Shown piece after piece: positions 51,964-60,641 of a stretch of 64,000 nt of DNA. The position numbers and the translations under genes are program-made. The notes below the pieces were generated by a model, which did no database searches, was not told where the DNA came from, and saw only the letters and a program-made list of their open reading frames with translations. This DNA comes from Pseudomonadales bacterium. Its GTDB lineage: Bacteria; Pseudomonadota; Gammaproteobacteria; Pseudomonadales; DC-out160. Numbering within the stretch: position 1 is the stretch's first letter; every line of letters starts with the position of its first letter. The stretch lies in contig JAHRWA010000029.1 of the NCBI GenBank assembly GCA_019090455.1, positions 1 through 64,000 of the forward strand. Reading direction: 5' to 3'.

Positions 51964-52683
51964 AAATGTTCAAATATTTTGTGCTAACCGTGTTCTTCTA
52001 ATATCGGCACGATTGAGTATGAGGTTTTCACTGGAGCGGAATGTATAGCGCTCTAATGCATGATTAGTTGCTGGTTTTAATTTGTCTCGTTGTTGGTGAT
52101 GGCCGGCTGGATGAATTATCAAAAATAAACGGGATTGATTAATGATAAATCTGACCAATCTTATTATACCCGTTAAAAATTGAGGTAAATTGGGTCTGCC
52201 TTCTTATCAACTCGGCAATTGTCAGAGGCGTAATTTAACCAGGTCTTGCTTAGATTCGCTAGCTATTTTTTAATCCACTAAATTCAAAGTGAGTCCTGTT
52301 TTTATGTTTTGAAAGTCGCTTCTAGATTGAAATATTAAATCAAAACATAATTGCTGAGTGGGTAAGATTTTTTTGCGGGTTTAACTTTTGAAGAGTTGTG
52401 TCATAGAGTATTTTTCCGTGCTCCTAGTTTTGGATACTTTGGTTTTTATCAATGTATCAATTTGCAGAATCTAATTATTATCATTTTGAATATCCGTATT
52501 CCACTTGGCTCTCAGGAGAAGGGCAGTTAGTATTGGAGACAGTTATCCTACCCAAATGAAACTCTTATGCCTGATTTCTATTGTGGTTGGTAGTGGTTTT
52601 CGATCGCGTTAATGATGAAAAGCTATGAGACCTTCATTTGATTTTAAGTTCGTCTGTTTATGAAGTTTAAGGGAGAAGCAAAC
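51964..52683. other. 720-bp divergent intergenic region, no gene recognised
   Basis: AT-rich DNA between the liv-type operon and the Baeyer-Villiger monooxygenase gene. No ORF with family features, no repeat array and no clear hairpin were seen. It should contain promoters for both divergent units. Its length leaves room for regulator sites or a small RNA, for which there is no direct evidence. Confidence 0.5.
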
Positions 52684-54516
52684 ATGGAAATCGAACAAGA
52701 AGTGATGGAGTTGATGGGGGATTTGGATTTCGATCCTAATGTATTGAAGAAAAAATATTTGTCCGAACGTGATAAACGAATTCGCAAAGAAGGAAACGAT
52801 CAGTATGTCGAAGTGACTGCTGAATTTTCGCATTATAGTGACGACCCTTATGTCGATCCCGGCTTTACCAGAGAACCCCTATTTGACGAAGTTGAAGTCG
52901 TTGTTATTGGCGGCGGTTTTGGCGGGTTATTAGCAGCTGCTAGATTGCGAGAGAAGGGTTTCGAGAGTATCAGGATGATTGATAAAGCCGGTGACTTCGG
53001 CGGTACTTGGTACTGGAATCGTTATCCTGGTGCAATGTGTGATGTGGAGTCTTATTGCTACTTACCGCTACTAGAAGAGTTAGGATACGTACCGAAAAAT
53101 AAATATACCTTTGCACCTGAGATCTTAGAACACAGCCGCAGAATTGCCCGCCATTTCGATCTCTATGACAACGCTTGTTTACAGACTGCTATCACGTCTA
53201 TGAATTGGGATGAGAAAGAAGAGCTTTGGATTATTGAGACCGATCGTGGTGATCGCATGAAAACTAAATATGTCGCCATGGCAAACGGCCCATTAAACCG
53301 ACCGAAACTTCCGGGCCTGCCCGGTATCAATGATTTTAAAGGACACACATTTCACACTAGCCGTTGGGATTATCACTACACAGGCGGCGATTCTACGGGT
53401 GGGCTCCACAATCTAAAAGACAAAAAAGTGGGCATTATTGGTACCGGCGCAACTGCCATTCAGTGTATTCCACATCTGGGAGAGCACGCTAAAGAATTGT
53501 ATGTTTTTCAAAGAACGCCTTCCTCCGTTGATATCCGAAATAATTCAACCACCGATCCCGAGTGGGCTGCCAGTTTAAAACCGGGCTGGCAGCAGGAAAG
53601 AATGGATAACTTTAATGTGCTCGTCAGTGGTGGCGATCAGGATGTGGATCTAGTCAATGATGGCTGGACCGACATCATGCGTAGTCTCACTGGGACTGCC
53701 GCGAAAACCGCTAGCCGAAAGTTGGGGCGACGATTGACGAAAACAGAACGTGGCCAACTGATGGAGCTGTCTGACTATCGAAAGATGAATCAGGTACGTG
53801 CTCGGGCTGAATCAGTAGTTAATGATCCTGCTGTTGCAGAGGCGCTAAAACCTTGGTATCGACAATTTTGTAAACGTCCGTGTTTCCATGACGACTACCT
53901 GAAAACTTACAATCGACCTAGCGTTACCTTAGTGGATACCATGGGACAAGGCGTGGAAGGTTTAACAGAAAAAGGAGTGATGGCAAATGGAAAAGAATAC
54001 GAGTTAGATTGCCTTATATTTGCTACCGGATTTGAAGTGGGAACCGCTTACACTCGGCGCTCAGGTTATGACGTAATTGGTAAAGGCGGGGTTAAGTTGA
54101 GTGAATATTGGGGGGATGGATTACGCAGTTTACACGGCCTCCAAAGTGATGGCTTCCCCAATTGTTTCTTTATGGGATTTACTCAAACCGCAGTCACTGC
54201 CAATGTACCTCACGCGCTCAACGAACAAGCGAAACACATAGCCTATATTCTTGATGAAGTCCGCAAGCGTGGCAAAACCAAAGTGGAAGCGACTCCTGAA
54301 GGCGTACAGCGATACGTGGATGAGATCAAAAAATTCGCTAAAGTGGGCGAGAAGTTTTACGAGGAATGTACTCCCGGATACTACAACAGCGAAGGGAATC
54401 AAGAGAATAAAGACGGCTTCTTTTCCGATATGTACGGAGCAGGGCCAATTCAGTTTTTTCGAGTGCTCGACGATTGGCGTAAAACAGGCGAATTAGAAGG
54501 GCTTGAAATTAGTTAG
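52684..54516 (+). CDS. Flavin-containing Baeyer-Villiger monooxygenase
   Basis: A 610-residue class B monooxygenase that inserts oxygen next to a ketone to form an ester or lactone. The N-terminal FAD Rossmann motif is VVIGGGFGGL near residue 72. The BVMO fingerprint FKGHTFHTSRWD (F-x-G-x3-H-x3-W-D) fits exactly at 218-229. The NADPH Rossmann motif IIGTGATAIQ is near 252. An N-terminal arm of about 65 residues makes it resemble the larger cyclododecanone or cyclopentadecanone type. GGGAG lies upstream of the ATG at 52684; an ATG at 52660 is in frame but lacks such a site. It heads the plus-strand acyl-CoA catabolism genes. Confidence 0.93.
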   Translation: MEIEQEVMELMGDLDFDPNVLKKKYLSERDKRIRKEGNDQYVEVTAEFSHYSDDPYVDPGFTREPLFDEVEVVVIGGGFGGLLAAARLREKGFESIRMIDKAGDFGGTWYWNRYPGAMCDVESYCYLPLLEELGYVPKNKYTFAPEILEHSRRIARHFDLYDNACLQTAITSMNWDEKEELWIIETDRGDRMKTKYVAMANGPLNRPKLPGLPGINDFKGHTFHTSRWDYHYTGGDSTGGLHNLKDKKVGIIGTGATAIQCIPHLGEHAKELYVFQRTPSSVDIRNNSTTDPEWAASLKPGWQQERMDNFNVLVSGGDQDVDLVNDGWTDIMRSLTGTAAKTASRKLGRRLTKTERGQLMELSDYRKMNQVRARAESVVNDPAVAEALKPWYRQFCKRPCFHDDYLKTYNRPSVTLVDTMGQGVEGLTEKGVMANGKEYELDCLIFATGFEVGTAYTRRSGYDVIGKGGVKLSEYWGDGLRSLHGLQSDGFPNCFFMGFTQTAVTANVPHALNEQAKHIAYILDEVRKRGKTKVEATPEGVQRYVDEIKKFAKVGEKFYEECTPGYYNSEGNQENKDGFFSDMYGAGPIQFFRVLDDWRKTGELEGLEIS

Positions 54517-54603
54517 GCAGGCTTACCAGTAGTGACAGGTTGTTGGTGGAATGTATCGATAACCTGTTTATCTTTTTATCTTCTTTATGGAGTGGACTCC
54601 GCA

Positions 54604-55710
54604 ATGCGATTTGGATTATCGGAAGACCAGAAAATGTTAGGCGATATGCTTAACAAATATTTAGAATCAAACTTGGATCTTGAAGGCGTTCGAGAGCTAA
54701 CGGGAAACGATGTACATCATAGCCCGGCTATCTGGAATGCCTTAGCGGAGCAAGGCGCGCTCGGTATTTTGGTGCCAGAAGAGTTTGGTGGTTCCGGCTT
54801 GGGAATGCTACATGCCGAAGTCGTTTCGGAGACCTTGGGACGTCATATAGTCCCCGCTTCTTATTTAGGCCACGCAGTGTTAGCACCGTTGGCAATACAG
54901 CATGCGGGTTCTGAGCAACAAAAAGAAAAACTATTGCCAGAAATCGCGTCGGGCGAAGTGATCTACGGTATTGCCTTAACCGACGTTGTCATGAACAGAG
55001 AAAATACTCAGTTAAGTATTAGCGGCGGCAAGGTGACAGGAGATTCTACTTTTCTCATCGGCGGTCAAGCGGCAGAGAAATTAATTCTTGCTACGGCAGG
55101 AACATTAATTCTTGTAGAAAAATCGGCACCAGGGGTCACCGTTGAAACACTTACAACGGTGGATAAAACGAGAGACTTTGCTGTGGTGCGATTAAAGGAC
55201 GCTCCTTGTGAAATCTTAGGAAAAGAGGGCGGGGCTACTGATGCCATTGAGACGGTCATGAATGCTGGCCGAATAAATTTGGCAGCGGATACCTTAGGTG
55301 CTGCGCAAGCCATGTTTAATCAAGCAGTAGAATATGCAAGAGTGCGAGAGCAATTCGATAGGCCCATCGGTTCCTTCCAATCGATTAAACATATCTTAGC
55401 GGAATTGATAACAGAGCTAGAGCCTAGCCGGTCTTTAATCTGGTATGCAGCACATGCGTTTGATGAGGTGCCAGAAGAGGCGACCGCAATGGCTTGTCAC
55501 GCGAAGGCTCACGTCAGCGAAGTCGCTAAGAATATAACGAGAGCGACAACGGAAATGCACGGAGGTATGGGTTTTACCGATCTTCTTGGATTGCATTTTT
55601 GGTTTAAGCGTATTGAGGTTAACCGTCAACTGTTAGGTGGACCGGAAATTACTAGACATCATGCTGCCGTTGCTCAGGGCTGGGCACCGGAAAAAATCAC
55701 AGCTGCTTAA
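54604..55710 (+). CDS. Acyl-CoA dehydrogenase family protein, subunit lacking the usual catalytic Glu
   Basis: A 368-residue ACAD from MRFGLSEDQKMLGDML. The fold is present through the C-terminal AKNITRATTEMHGGMGFTDLLGLHFWFKRIEVNRQLLGGPE. The MCAD-type catalytic segment YEGT is replaced by LGGPE. It is followed 11 bp later by a second ACAD, a tandem arrangement typical of alpha2beta2 heteromers in steroid and cyclic-acid degradation, where only one chain carries the base. GGAG lies 14 nt before the ATG. An upstream TTG/ATG-type start at 54532 gives a non-family N terminus and is rejected. Confidence 0.88.
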   Translation: MRFGLSEDQKMLGDMLNKYLESNLDLEGVRELTGNDVHHSPAIWNALAEQGALGILVPEEFGGSGLGMLHAEVVSETLGRHIVPASYLGHAVLAPLAIQHAGSEQQKEKLLPEIASGEVIYGIALTDVVMNRENTQLSISGGKVTGDSTFLIGGQAAEKLILATAGTLILVEKSAPGVTVETLTTVDKTRDFAVVRLKDAPCEILGKEGGATDAIETVMNAGRINLAADTLGAAQAMFNQAVEYARVREQFDRPIGSFQSIKHILAELITELEPSRSLIWYAAHAFDEVPEEATAMACHAKAHVSEVAKNITRATTEMHGGMGFTDLLGLHFWFKRIEVNRQLLGGPEITRHHAAVAQGWAPEKITAA

Positions 55711-55721
55711 GGAGAACTATT

Positions 55722-56951
55722 ATGGAATTAGAATTTGGTCCCGAGTATGACGAGTTTCGCGCCGAAGTGCGTAATTTTTGTAATACCTTAGGCAAAAAAA
55801 CACAGCATGGCTCTATTCGTCTTGGTGAGTATCGACCGACACAAGAGATGGTGGAATGGCAGGCTACATTAATCGAGCATGGGTACGCAGCTAGAACGAT
55901 ACCCAAAGAATACGGCGGCTTTGGTGCCAAGCCCGACATCGTAAAGAGCCTAATTATTTCCGAAGAGTTTGTTCGTTCCGGTACTCGCGGGGGTATACAG
56001 AACCAAGGCATTTCCATGTTAGTACCGACGTTGTTAGAAGTGGGTACTGAAGAACAGAAGAAAAAATATATCCGAGCCACAATCTATGGCGATATTGTTT
56101 GGTGCCAAGGTTATTCGGAGCCGGGATCCGGTAGTGATCTAGCGAGCTTGAAAACCAAAGGTGTTGTGGACGGCGATAACTTTGTTGTGAACGGTCAAAA
56201 AGTTTGGACTAGCTCAGCACAGTTTTCCGATATGTGTTTTATTTTGGTTCGAACGGAACCTGATGCAGCGAAGCATCACGGTATCAGTTATCTGCTGATG
56301 GATATGGAAGATCCCGGTATTGAAATTCGACCCCTGGTGACGATGACTGGTGAAGCTTTCTTTAATGAGATGTTCCTTAATGATGTCAAAATTCCAGTGG
56401 ATAGCATTGTCGGTAAAAGAGGAGAGGGGTGGCGTATAGCAAATGTGACGCTCAAATATGAGCGCGGCATGATAGCCAACCCAGGAGCATCCGCTTCTGG
56501 AATTCGTGGTGTCGCAGATATGATGCACGAAGAGACACTATCGGGCGTGAGAGCGATAGATCTGCCAGTGTATCGTGATCGGTTGTTGAAGCTTCAGGCG
56601 AGATCACTTGCCAATAAATATCACGGATTGCGGTTGCTATCGAATGATATTAATAAGGAATCAACGGGAGTCGAAGGCTTGATCGTGAAGCTCTCTGCGA
56701 CTTATCTTTCTTATGATATCTATTCACTGGCTGTAGATGTGATGGGTGAGTTTGGAACCTTATATGATGGTAGTGTTTATCAGCGTAAGAAAGATTGGAT
56801 GCGTCAATACATCAGTTCATTTATGGGGATTATTGGCGGCGGTACTGCTCAGATACAAAAAAATGTGATCAGTGAGCGTGGCTTAGGTTTGCCTAGGGAA
56901 CCTTTGGTTAAGCTGGATAAGAGTGGCTGGGAGTTGTTGAGAAAGAAATAG
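55722..56951 (+). CDS. Acyl-CoA dehydrogenase family protein, second of a tandem pair
   Basis: A 409-residue ACAD. N-terminal MELEFGPEYDEFRAEVRNF, FAD/substrate region GYSEPGSGSDLASLKT and VNGQKVWTSSAQFSDM, C-terminal SSFMGIIGGGTAQIQKNVISERGLGLPR. The position of the MCAD catalytic Glu is Gly here (IGGGTAQIQ). If this chain is catalytic, its base must lie elsewhere, as in isovaleryl-CoA or FadE29-type enzymes. AAGGAGA directly precedes the ATG. Probably a heteromer with the preceding gene. Confidence 0.9.
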   Translation: MELEFGPEYDEFRAEVRNFCNTLGKKTQHGSIRLGEYRPTQEMVEWQATLIEHGYAARTIPKEYGGFGAKPDIVKSLIISEEFVRSGTRGGIQNQGISMLVPTLLEVGTEEQKKKYIRATIYGDIVWCQGYSEPGSGSDLASLKTKGVVDGDNFVVNGQKVWTSSAQFSDMCFILVRTEPDAAKHHGISYLLMDMEDPGIEIRPLVTMTGEAFFNEMFLNDVKIPVDSIVGKRGEGWRIANVTLKYERGMIANPGASASGIRGVADMMHEETLSGVRAIDLPVYRDRLLKLQARSLANKYHGLRLLSNDINKESTGVEGLIVKLSATYLSYDIYSLAVDVMGEFGTLYDGSVYQRKKDWMRQYISSFMGIIGGGTAQIQKNVISERGLGLPREPLVKLDKSGWELLRKK

Positions 56952-56964
56952 TAATGTAAGCATT

Positions 56965-57004
56965 GTTCGTATGACGTATATATAGTTCGTATGACGTATA
57001 TATA
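56965..57004. repeat. 20-bp perfect direct repeat
   Basis: gttcgtatgacgtatatata occurs at 56965-56984 and again at 56985-57004, followed by a partial copy (gtttgtat). Confidence 0.97.
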
Positions 57005-57023
57005 GTTTGTATCGATTTCAGCA

Positions 57024-57075
57024 GACCCAACAAAAAAGGATTCTCGCGTTAACGGGAATCCTTTTTTGTTGGGTC
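57024..57075. terminator. Long-armed bidirectional terminator
   Basis: Perfect 20-bp arms at 57024-57043 and 57056-57075 with a 12-base loop, arranged as A-run then GC-rich inner stem then T-run. It lies between the acyl-CoA dehydrogenase and the convergent MaoC genes and resembles the terminator at 42542-42595. Confidence 0.93.
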
Positions 57076-57109
57076 ATTGTTATTTTGAATGGTTTAAAGC
57101 TGAATCGTT

Positions 57110-57520
57110 CTATGCATTCAATTTTAAAGTTGCAGTACCCGGTGTAGTAACTTCTCCTTTTTCATTTTTTATATATATTTCTACCGACACTATTTTATTT
57201 TCAATATCGACCTCAGTCACTTTACCGCCAGAAGTTAAAGTCTCTCCTAAACAGGAAGAGGCTCGATTGCTGTATTCAAAACTGACGAGATCTCCCGCAT
57301 CACCGAGCCAATTCAAGGCACACTGACTTAGCCAGTCTCCCTGTAATGGGCCATCGATAACGACCCCCGGATGTCCCTCTTCGTTAATGGCATAGGGCTC
57401 ATCGTAGTGAATTCGGTGCGCATTCCATATCGCAGCGTTGTAGAGGAAGAGGCTAACATTAGTCGCTAGATGATCTCGACTAGGTAGTTCATCGCCGATT
57501 TGAATGTCTGAAATTTTCAT
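57110..57520 (-). CDS. MaoC-like hotdog protein, hydratase subunit
   Basis: A 136-residue hotdog protein with NAAIWNAHRIHYDEPYA and VIDGPLQGDWL. The H-x2-H-Y-D text is in the place of the acidic/His pair of MaoC hydratases of the mesaconyl/ChsH type. The ATG follows the stop of its partner by 9 bp, with the ribosome site AGGAG overlapping that stop. It is the second two-gene MaoC pair in the window (compare 24742-25623) and likely hydrates an enoyl-CoA. Confidence 0.87.
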   Translation of the reverse strand: MKISDIQIGDELPSRDHLATNVSLFLYNAAIWNAHRIHYDEPYAINEEGHPGVVIDGPLQGDWLSQCALNWLGDAGDLVSFEYSNRASSCLGETLTSGGKVTEVDIENKIVSVEIYIKNEKGEVTTPGTATLKLNA

Positions 57521-57529
57521 AAGATGCTC

Positions 57530-57988
57530 CTATCGCGCGATGAGTGAAGTGATTTGATCGATGACAGGTTCGCCTGACTTAGTGGTAATTTTAAATTCTC
57601 GTACGATAAATATGAGAGGGCCGGAACGTCCTTCTTTTTCATAAATGTCTGACAGTACGGACACGCCAATCAGCTCATCACCGGGTCGTATGGGCTGATA
57701 TTGGCGGAACTCTGTGCCTCCCGCCATCATGCGTTTCAAAGGCAATTTTGGGCCGCCGGGACCGCTGCCGCCAGGTATGCCATCGGGGCGATATTTGTCT
57801 AGGGAAGGTAATGCAGAAAACAGTCCCATTACAAACAAAGGCGGAGCTTCATCGCCCTTCATATACTTGTCTTGTAGTTGCTCTGTCGCAACGGAATATT
57901 TAATGATATCCCTGCGACTGACTAGCGCGGTAATAGGGGCGCTTTTTTTGCCAATGTCTACACGATGCTCATCTGTCAGTAATGCCAT
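57530..57988 (-). CDS. FAS1-like dehydratase partner of the MaoC protein
   Basis: A 152-residue hotdog protein with the FAS1-like N-domain pattern VSRRDIIKYSVATEQLQDKYMKGDEAPPLFVMGLF, followed by GGTEFRQYQPIRPGDELIGVSVLSDIYEKEGRSGPLIFIVREF. GGGAGA lies 8 nt before the ATG. It is the non-catalytic-looking half of a heteromer with the next gene, as in two-subunit enoyl-CoA hydratases. Confidence 0.87.
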   Translation of the reverse strand: MALLTDEHRVDIGKKSAPITALVSRRDIIKYSVATEQLQDKYMKGDEAPPLFVMGLFSALPSLDKYRPDGIPGGSGPGGPKLPLKRMMAGGTEFRQYQPIRPGDELIGVSVLSDIYEKEGRSGPLIFIVREFKITTKSGEPVIDQITSLIAR

Positions 57989-58247
57989 TTAATCATCTCC
58001 CGATTTGGTGTTTTAATTTTGGAAAAGGATTGTCGCACGCCTAACTGAAGCCGGTAAAGCACTCATTCGAACGTGTCGTTTGTCTTTGCCGCAGTGATTT
58101 CGTGCAGAGTTTTAAAATAGGTTAAAGAGACTTATTTCATTGTCAGTGATTCGTTTGAAATAGTGTCTTCCGTTGACGCGCCGTTTAGAATAATCTCAAG
58201 GGGAAAAATATTTTAATAACAGCTAATAAATAATGGAGAGTAAACGG

Positions 58248-59039
58248 ATGAAGTTTTTAGACTGTTTCCCTGGGGAATTAAAGGAACATGGAGTTTGGTC
58301 TTTTCAGTTTGAGAAAAAATATAACGGCGCTTTTGGAGGCACCAATGGTGGTGTGTTGTCGGCGATCTCTGTACATGTCGCTCGCCTGGAATCAAAAGGA
58401 CGGCAACCGATCGGTCTGGACAGTCGTTACCTAAGAGGTTTTAGGCCCGGTCATGCGAGAGTGGAATGCAGTGTGCTCAATGCAGGGCGAACATTGACTA
58501 CTGTTAATGTCGATATTATTAACGATGACGGTAAATTGTGTACACGCTCTGTTGTCATGTTAGTGAACTCGGAAGCGTTAGAGCCTTTGGAGATCGAGGG
58601 CAATGTTGGCAATATTGAATCTCATAAGGCATACGAAGACGGTCGAACGTGGCCACAGCCTCCTGGTCATACAGTGCCGCTTATCGATACATTTCAACCA
58701 CGCGTTTTGGCCAGAGATGATCACGGGATTCTGACCGCAACTAAGGTCGTTTGGGATGAGCCAGGGACTTGTGCTGAAGCAGCCTGTATTGCAGCTGATA
58801 TTTCAGTAGGACCTCCTGTGGGATCTGTGGTTGCTGGAAAAGCATCAACGCCTAATCCCGATTTATCGCTACGATTTTGCCAAGAAGCAGAGCTGCCTGG
58901 CTATTTGATGGCATCCTGTCGTTTAGAATCGATGATCGGCGGATTAGCAGCAACGCGCATTGAAGTTAGGGCAGAGAAAGAAATTATTGCGGTGGGTGTT
59001 TCAACCACAACTTGCATTACGATGACGGTGAGGCCGTAA
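58248..59039 (+). CDS. Acyl-CoA thioesterase-like protein (double hotdog)
   Basis: A 263-residue TesB-like/PF13622-type protein that would cleave acyl-CoA to free acid and CoA. The first hotdog contains GAFGGTNGGVLSAISVHVARLESKGRQPIGLDSRYLRGFRPG and the second ends with IGGLAATRIEVRAEKEIIAVGVSTTTC. GGAG lies 9 nt before the ATG at 58248; the in-frame ATG at 58233 has no such site. It is divergent from the MaoC pair and convergent with the SDR. Confidence 0.85.
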   Translation: MKFLDCFPGELKEHGVWSFQFEKKYNGAFGGTNGGVLSAISVHVARLESKGRQPIGLDSRYLRGFRPGHARVECSVLNAGRTLTTVNVDIINDDGKLCTRSVVMLVNSEALEPLEIEGNVGNIESHKAYEDGRTWPQPPGHTVPLIDTFQPRVLARDDHGILTATKVVWDEPGTCAEAACIAADISVGPPVGSVVAGKASTPNPDLSLRFCQEAELPGYLMASCRLESMIGGLAATRIEVRAEKEIIAVGVSTTTCITMTVRP

Positions 59040-59112
59040 CTATTGGGTATCAATAGTCATATGTGAAAAACTAGCCAGACTTTTAAAAGGCCCATGCCTG
59101 GGCCTATACGAA

Positions 59113-59862
59113 TTATTGCGCTGTAAACCCGCCGTCAATGACAAGTTCAGAACCGGTAACAAACGAGGCATCGTCAGAGATGAGAAACAAAGAGCCAGCA
59201 GCAATTTCACCTGGCTTACCCAGTCGCCCCAAAGGCGTTTTCTCGACAAATATATCAATGTGTTTGTCGGGCATTGCCATGGCCAAAGGTGTCTCGATAA
59301 TTCCGGGATGAACTGAATTGATTCGGATATTTTTGGGGGCATATTCTAACGCGGCTGCCTTTGTCATCAAGCGCACAGCACCTTTGCTCGCGTGATAGGC
59401 TATCATTGCTGGGCTGCCAACCATGCCATAGATTGACGAAATATTAACAATAGAGCCTCCACCCACTTTGAGCATTTCAGGAATTGATGCCCTCATTCCT
59501 AACCAAACACCCGTCTGATTGACTGCGCAGATTCTATTCCACCCTTCCACGGTTTCAGCTTCCGTTTTTTTCCCACTGCCGATACCGGCATTATTGATCA
59601 AGCTCGTTAATTTGCCATAACGACTGACGGTAGAGGAGACCACTTTGGCCCAACTGTCTTCATTCGTGACATCTAACAAAAGAAATTCAGCGTCTCCACC
59701 TTCTTTATTTATTTTTACGATTAACTCTTGCCCCATTTCCTCTTGCAAGTCACCGATGACAACTTTGGCACCCTCTTTTGCAAATCGTTGCGCATGAGCG
59801 GCACCAATCCCACTTGCTCCGCCTGAAATTAATACAACCTTATCGTGTAGTCTGCCTGTCAT
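59113..59862 (-). CDS. Short-chain dehydrogenase/reductase (hydroxysteroid dehydrogenase-like)
   Basis: A 249-residue classical SDR. SGGASGIG cofactor motif, NNAGIGSG, Ser in NISSIYGMVGSPA, and YHASK for Tyr/Lys. The C-terminal ending GSELVIDGGFTAQ is standard. The sequence resembles the 3-alpha(20-beta)-hydroxysteroid dehydrogenase and levodione reductase type. AGGAGA lies 6 nt before the ATG. It probably oxidises a hydroxyl on the cluster's substrate, but this is inference. Confidence 0.92.
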   Translation of the reverse strand: MTGRLHDKVVLISGGASGIGAAHAQRFAKEGAKVVIGDLQEEMGQELIVKINKEGGDAEFLLLDVTNEDSWAKVVSSTVSRYGKLTSLINNAGIGSGKKTEAETVEGWNRICAVNQTGVWLGMRASIPEMLKVGGGSIVNISSIYGMVGSPAMIAYHASKGAVRLMTKAAALEYAPKNIRINSVHPGIIETPLAMAMPDKHIDIFVEKTPLGRLGKPGEIAAGSLFLISDDASFVTGSELVIDGGFTAQ

Positions 59863-60029
59863 GTGATTCTCCTGTTTTATTATTTACCCAGCTCCGTACG
59901 TTTTTATTCATTCAATATAGTGCTAAGGGGTTTTGCCTTTTAATTACTGTATAGAGAGTATTAAAAAGGCGGTGAGGCATATATAGTATTTGATGACAGG
60001 AATACTAAAACGAACTAAGGAGAAATAGT

Positions 60030-60641
60030 ATGAAATTATATAATTCTATGGGACCTAATCCACATGTAGTGCGTATGTACATCAAAGAACTCGGATTGGA
60101 TATACCTCTGGAAGAGGTGGATTTGATGGGTGCAAAAAATCGGGAAAGTGATTTTCTAAAGATCAATGCCATGGGTCAATTACCTGCGCTTGAAATGGAT
60201 GATGGAAAAATTCTCTCTGAGATAACGGTGATTTGTGAATACCTAGATGCGATAACAAAGAATAAGACGTTGATTGGTGACACTGCAGAAGAGCAAGCAG
60301 AAACTCGAATGTGGGTACGCAGAGTTGATTTAAATATTTGCGAGCCCATGGCTAATGGATTTCGATTTGGAGCAGGGCTAGGCTTATTTAAAGACCGAAT
60401 GATTACCCTTCCGGAAGCTTCGGAGGGTCTACAGAATATTGCTCAATTTCATTTAAAATGGTTGGATTCTCAATTGGAAGGTCAGGACTATATTGTTGGA
60501 GATCGCTTCAGTCTTGCCGATATTTTGTTATTTTGCTTCTTAACATTTGGTGCAACAGTCGGGCAGTCTGTGCCTGCTGAACTTAAGAATATTACTGCGT
60601 GGCAAAGTCGAATTGCGGATAGGCCCAGTGCATCTGCATAG
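60030..60641 (+). CDS. Glutathione S-transferase family protein
   Basis: A 203-residue GST. The thioredoxin-fold N domain is MKLYNSMGPNPHVVRMYIKELGLDIPLEEVDL, with the cis-Pro and gamma-loop text GQLPALEMDDGKILSEITVICEYLD that binds glutathione. The helical C domain has GQDYIVGDRFSLADILLFCFLTF. AAGGAG lies 10 nt before the ATG. Such GSTs next to monooxygenase and acyl-CoA genes may act in isomerisation or detoxification of reactive intermediates. Confidence 0.92.
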   Translation: MKLYNSMGPNPHVVRMYIKELGLDIPLEEVDLMGAKNRESDFLKINAMGQLPALEMDDGKILSEITVICEYLDAITKNKTLIGDTAEEQAETRMWVRRVDLNICEPMANGFRFGAGLGLFKDRMITLPEASEGLQNIAQFHLKWLDSQLEGQDYIVGDRFSLADILLFCFLTFGATVGQSVPAELKNITAWQSRIADRPSASA

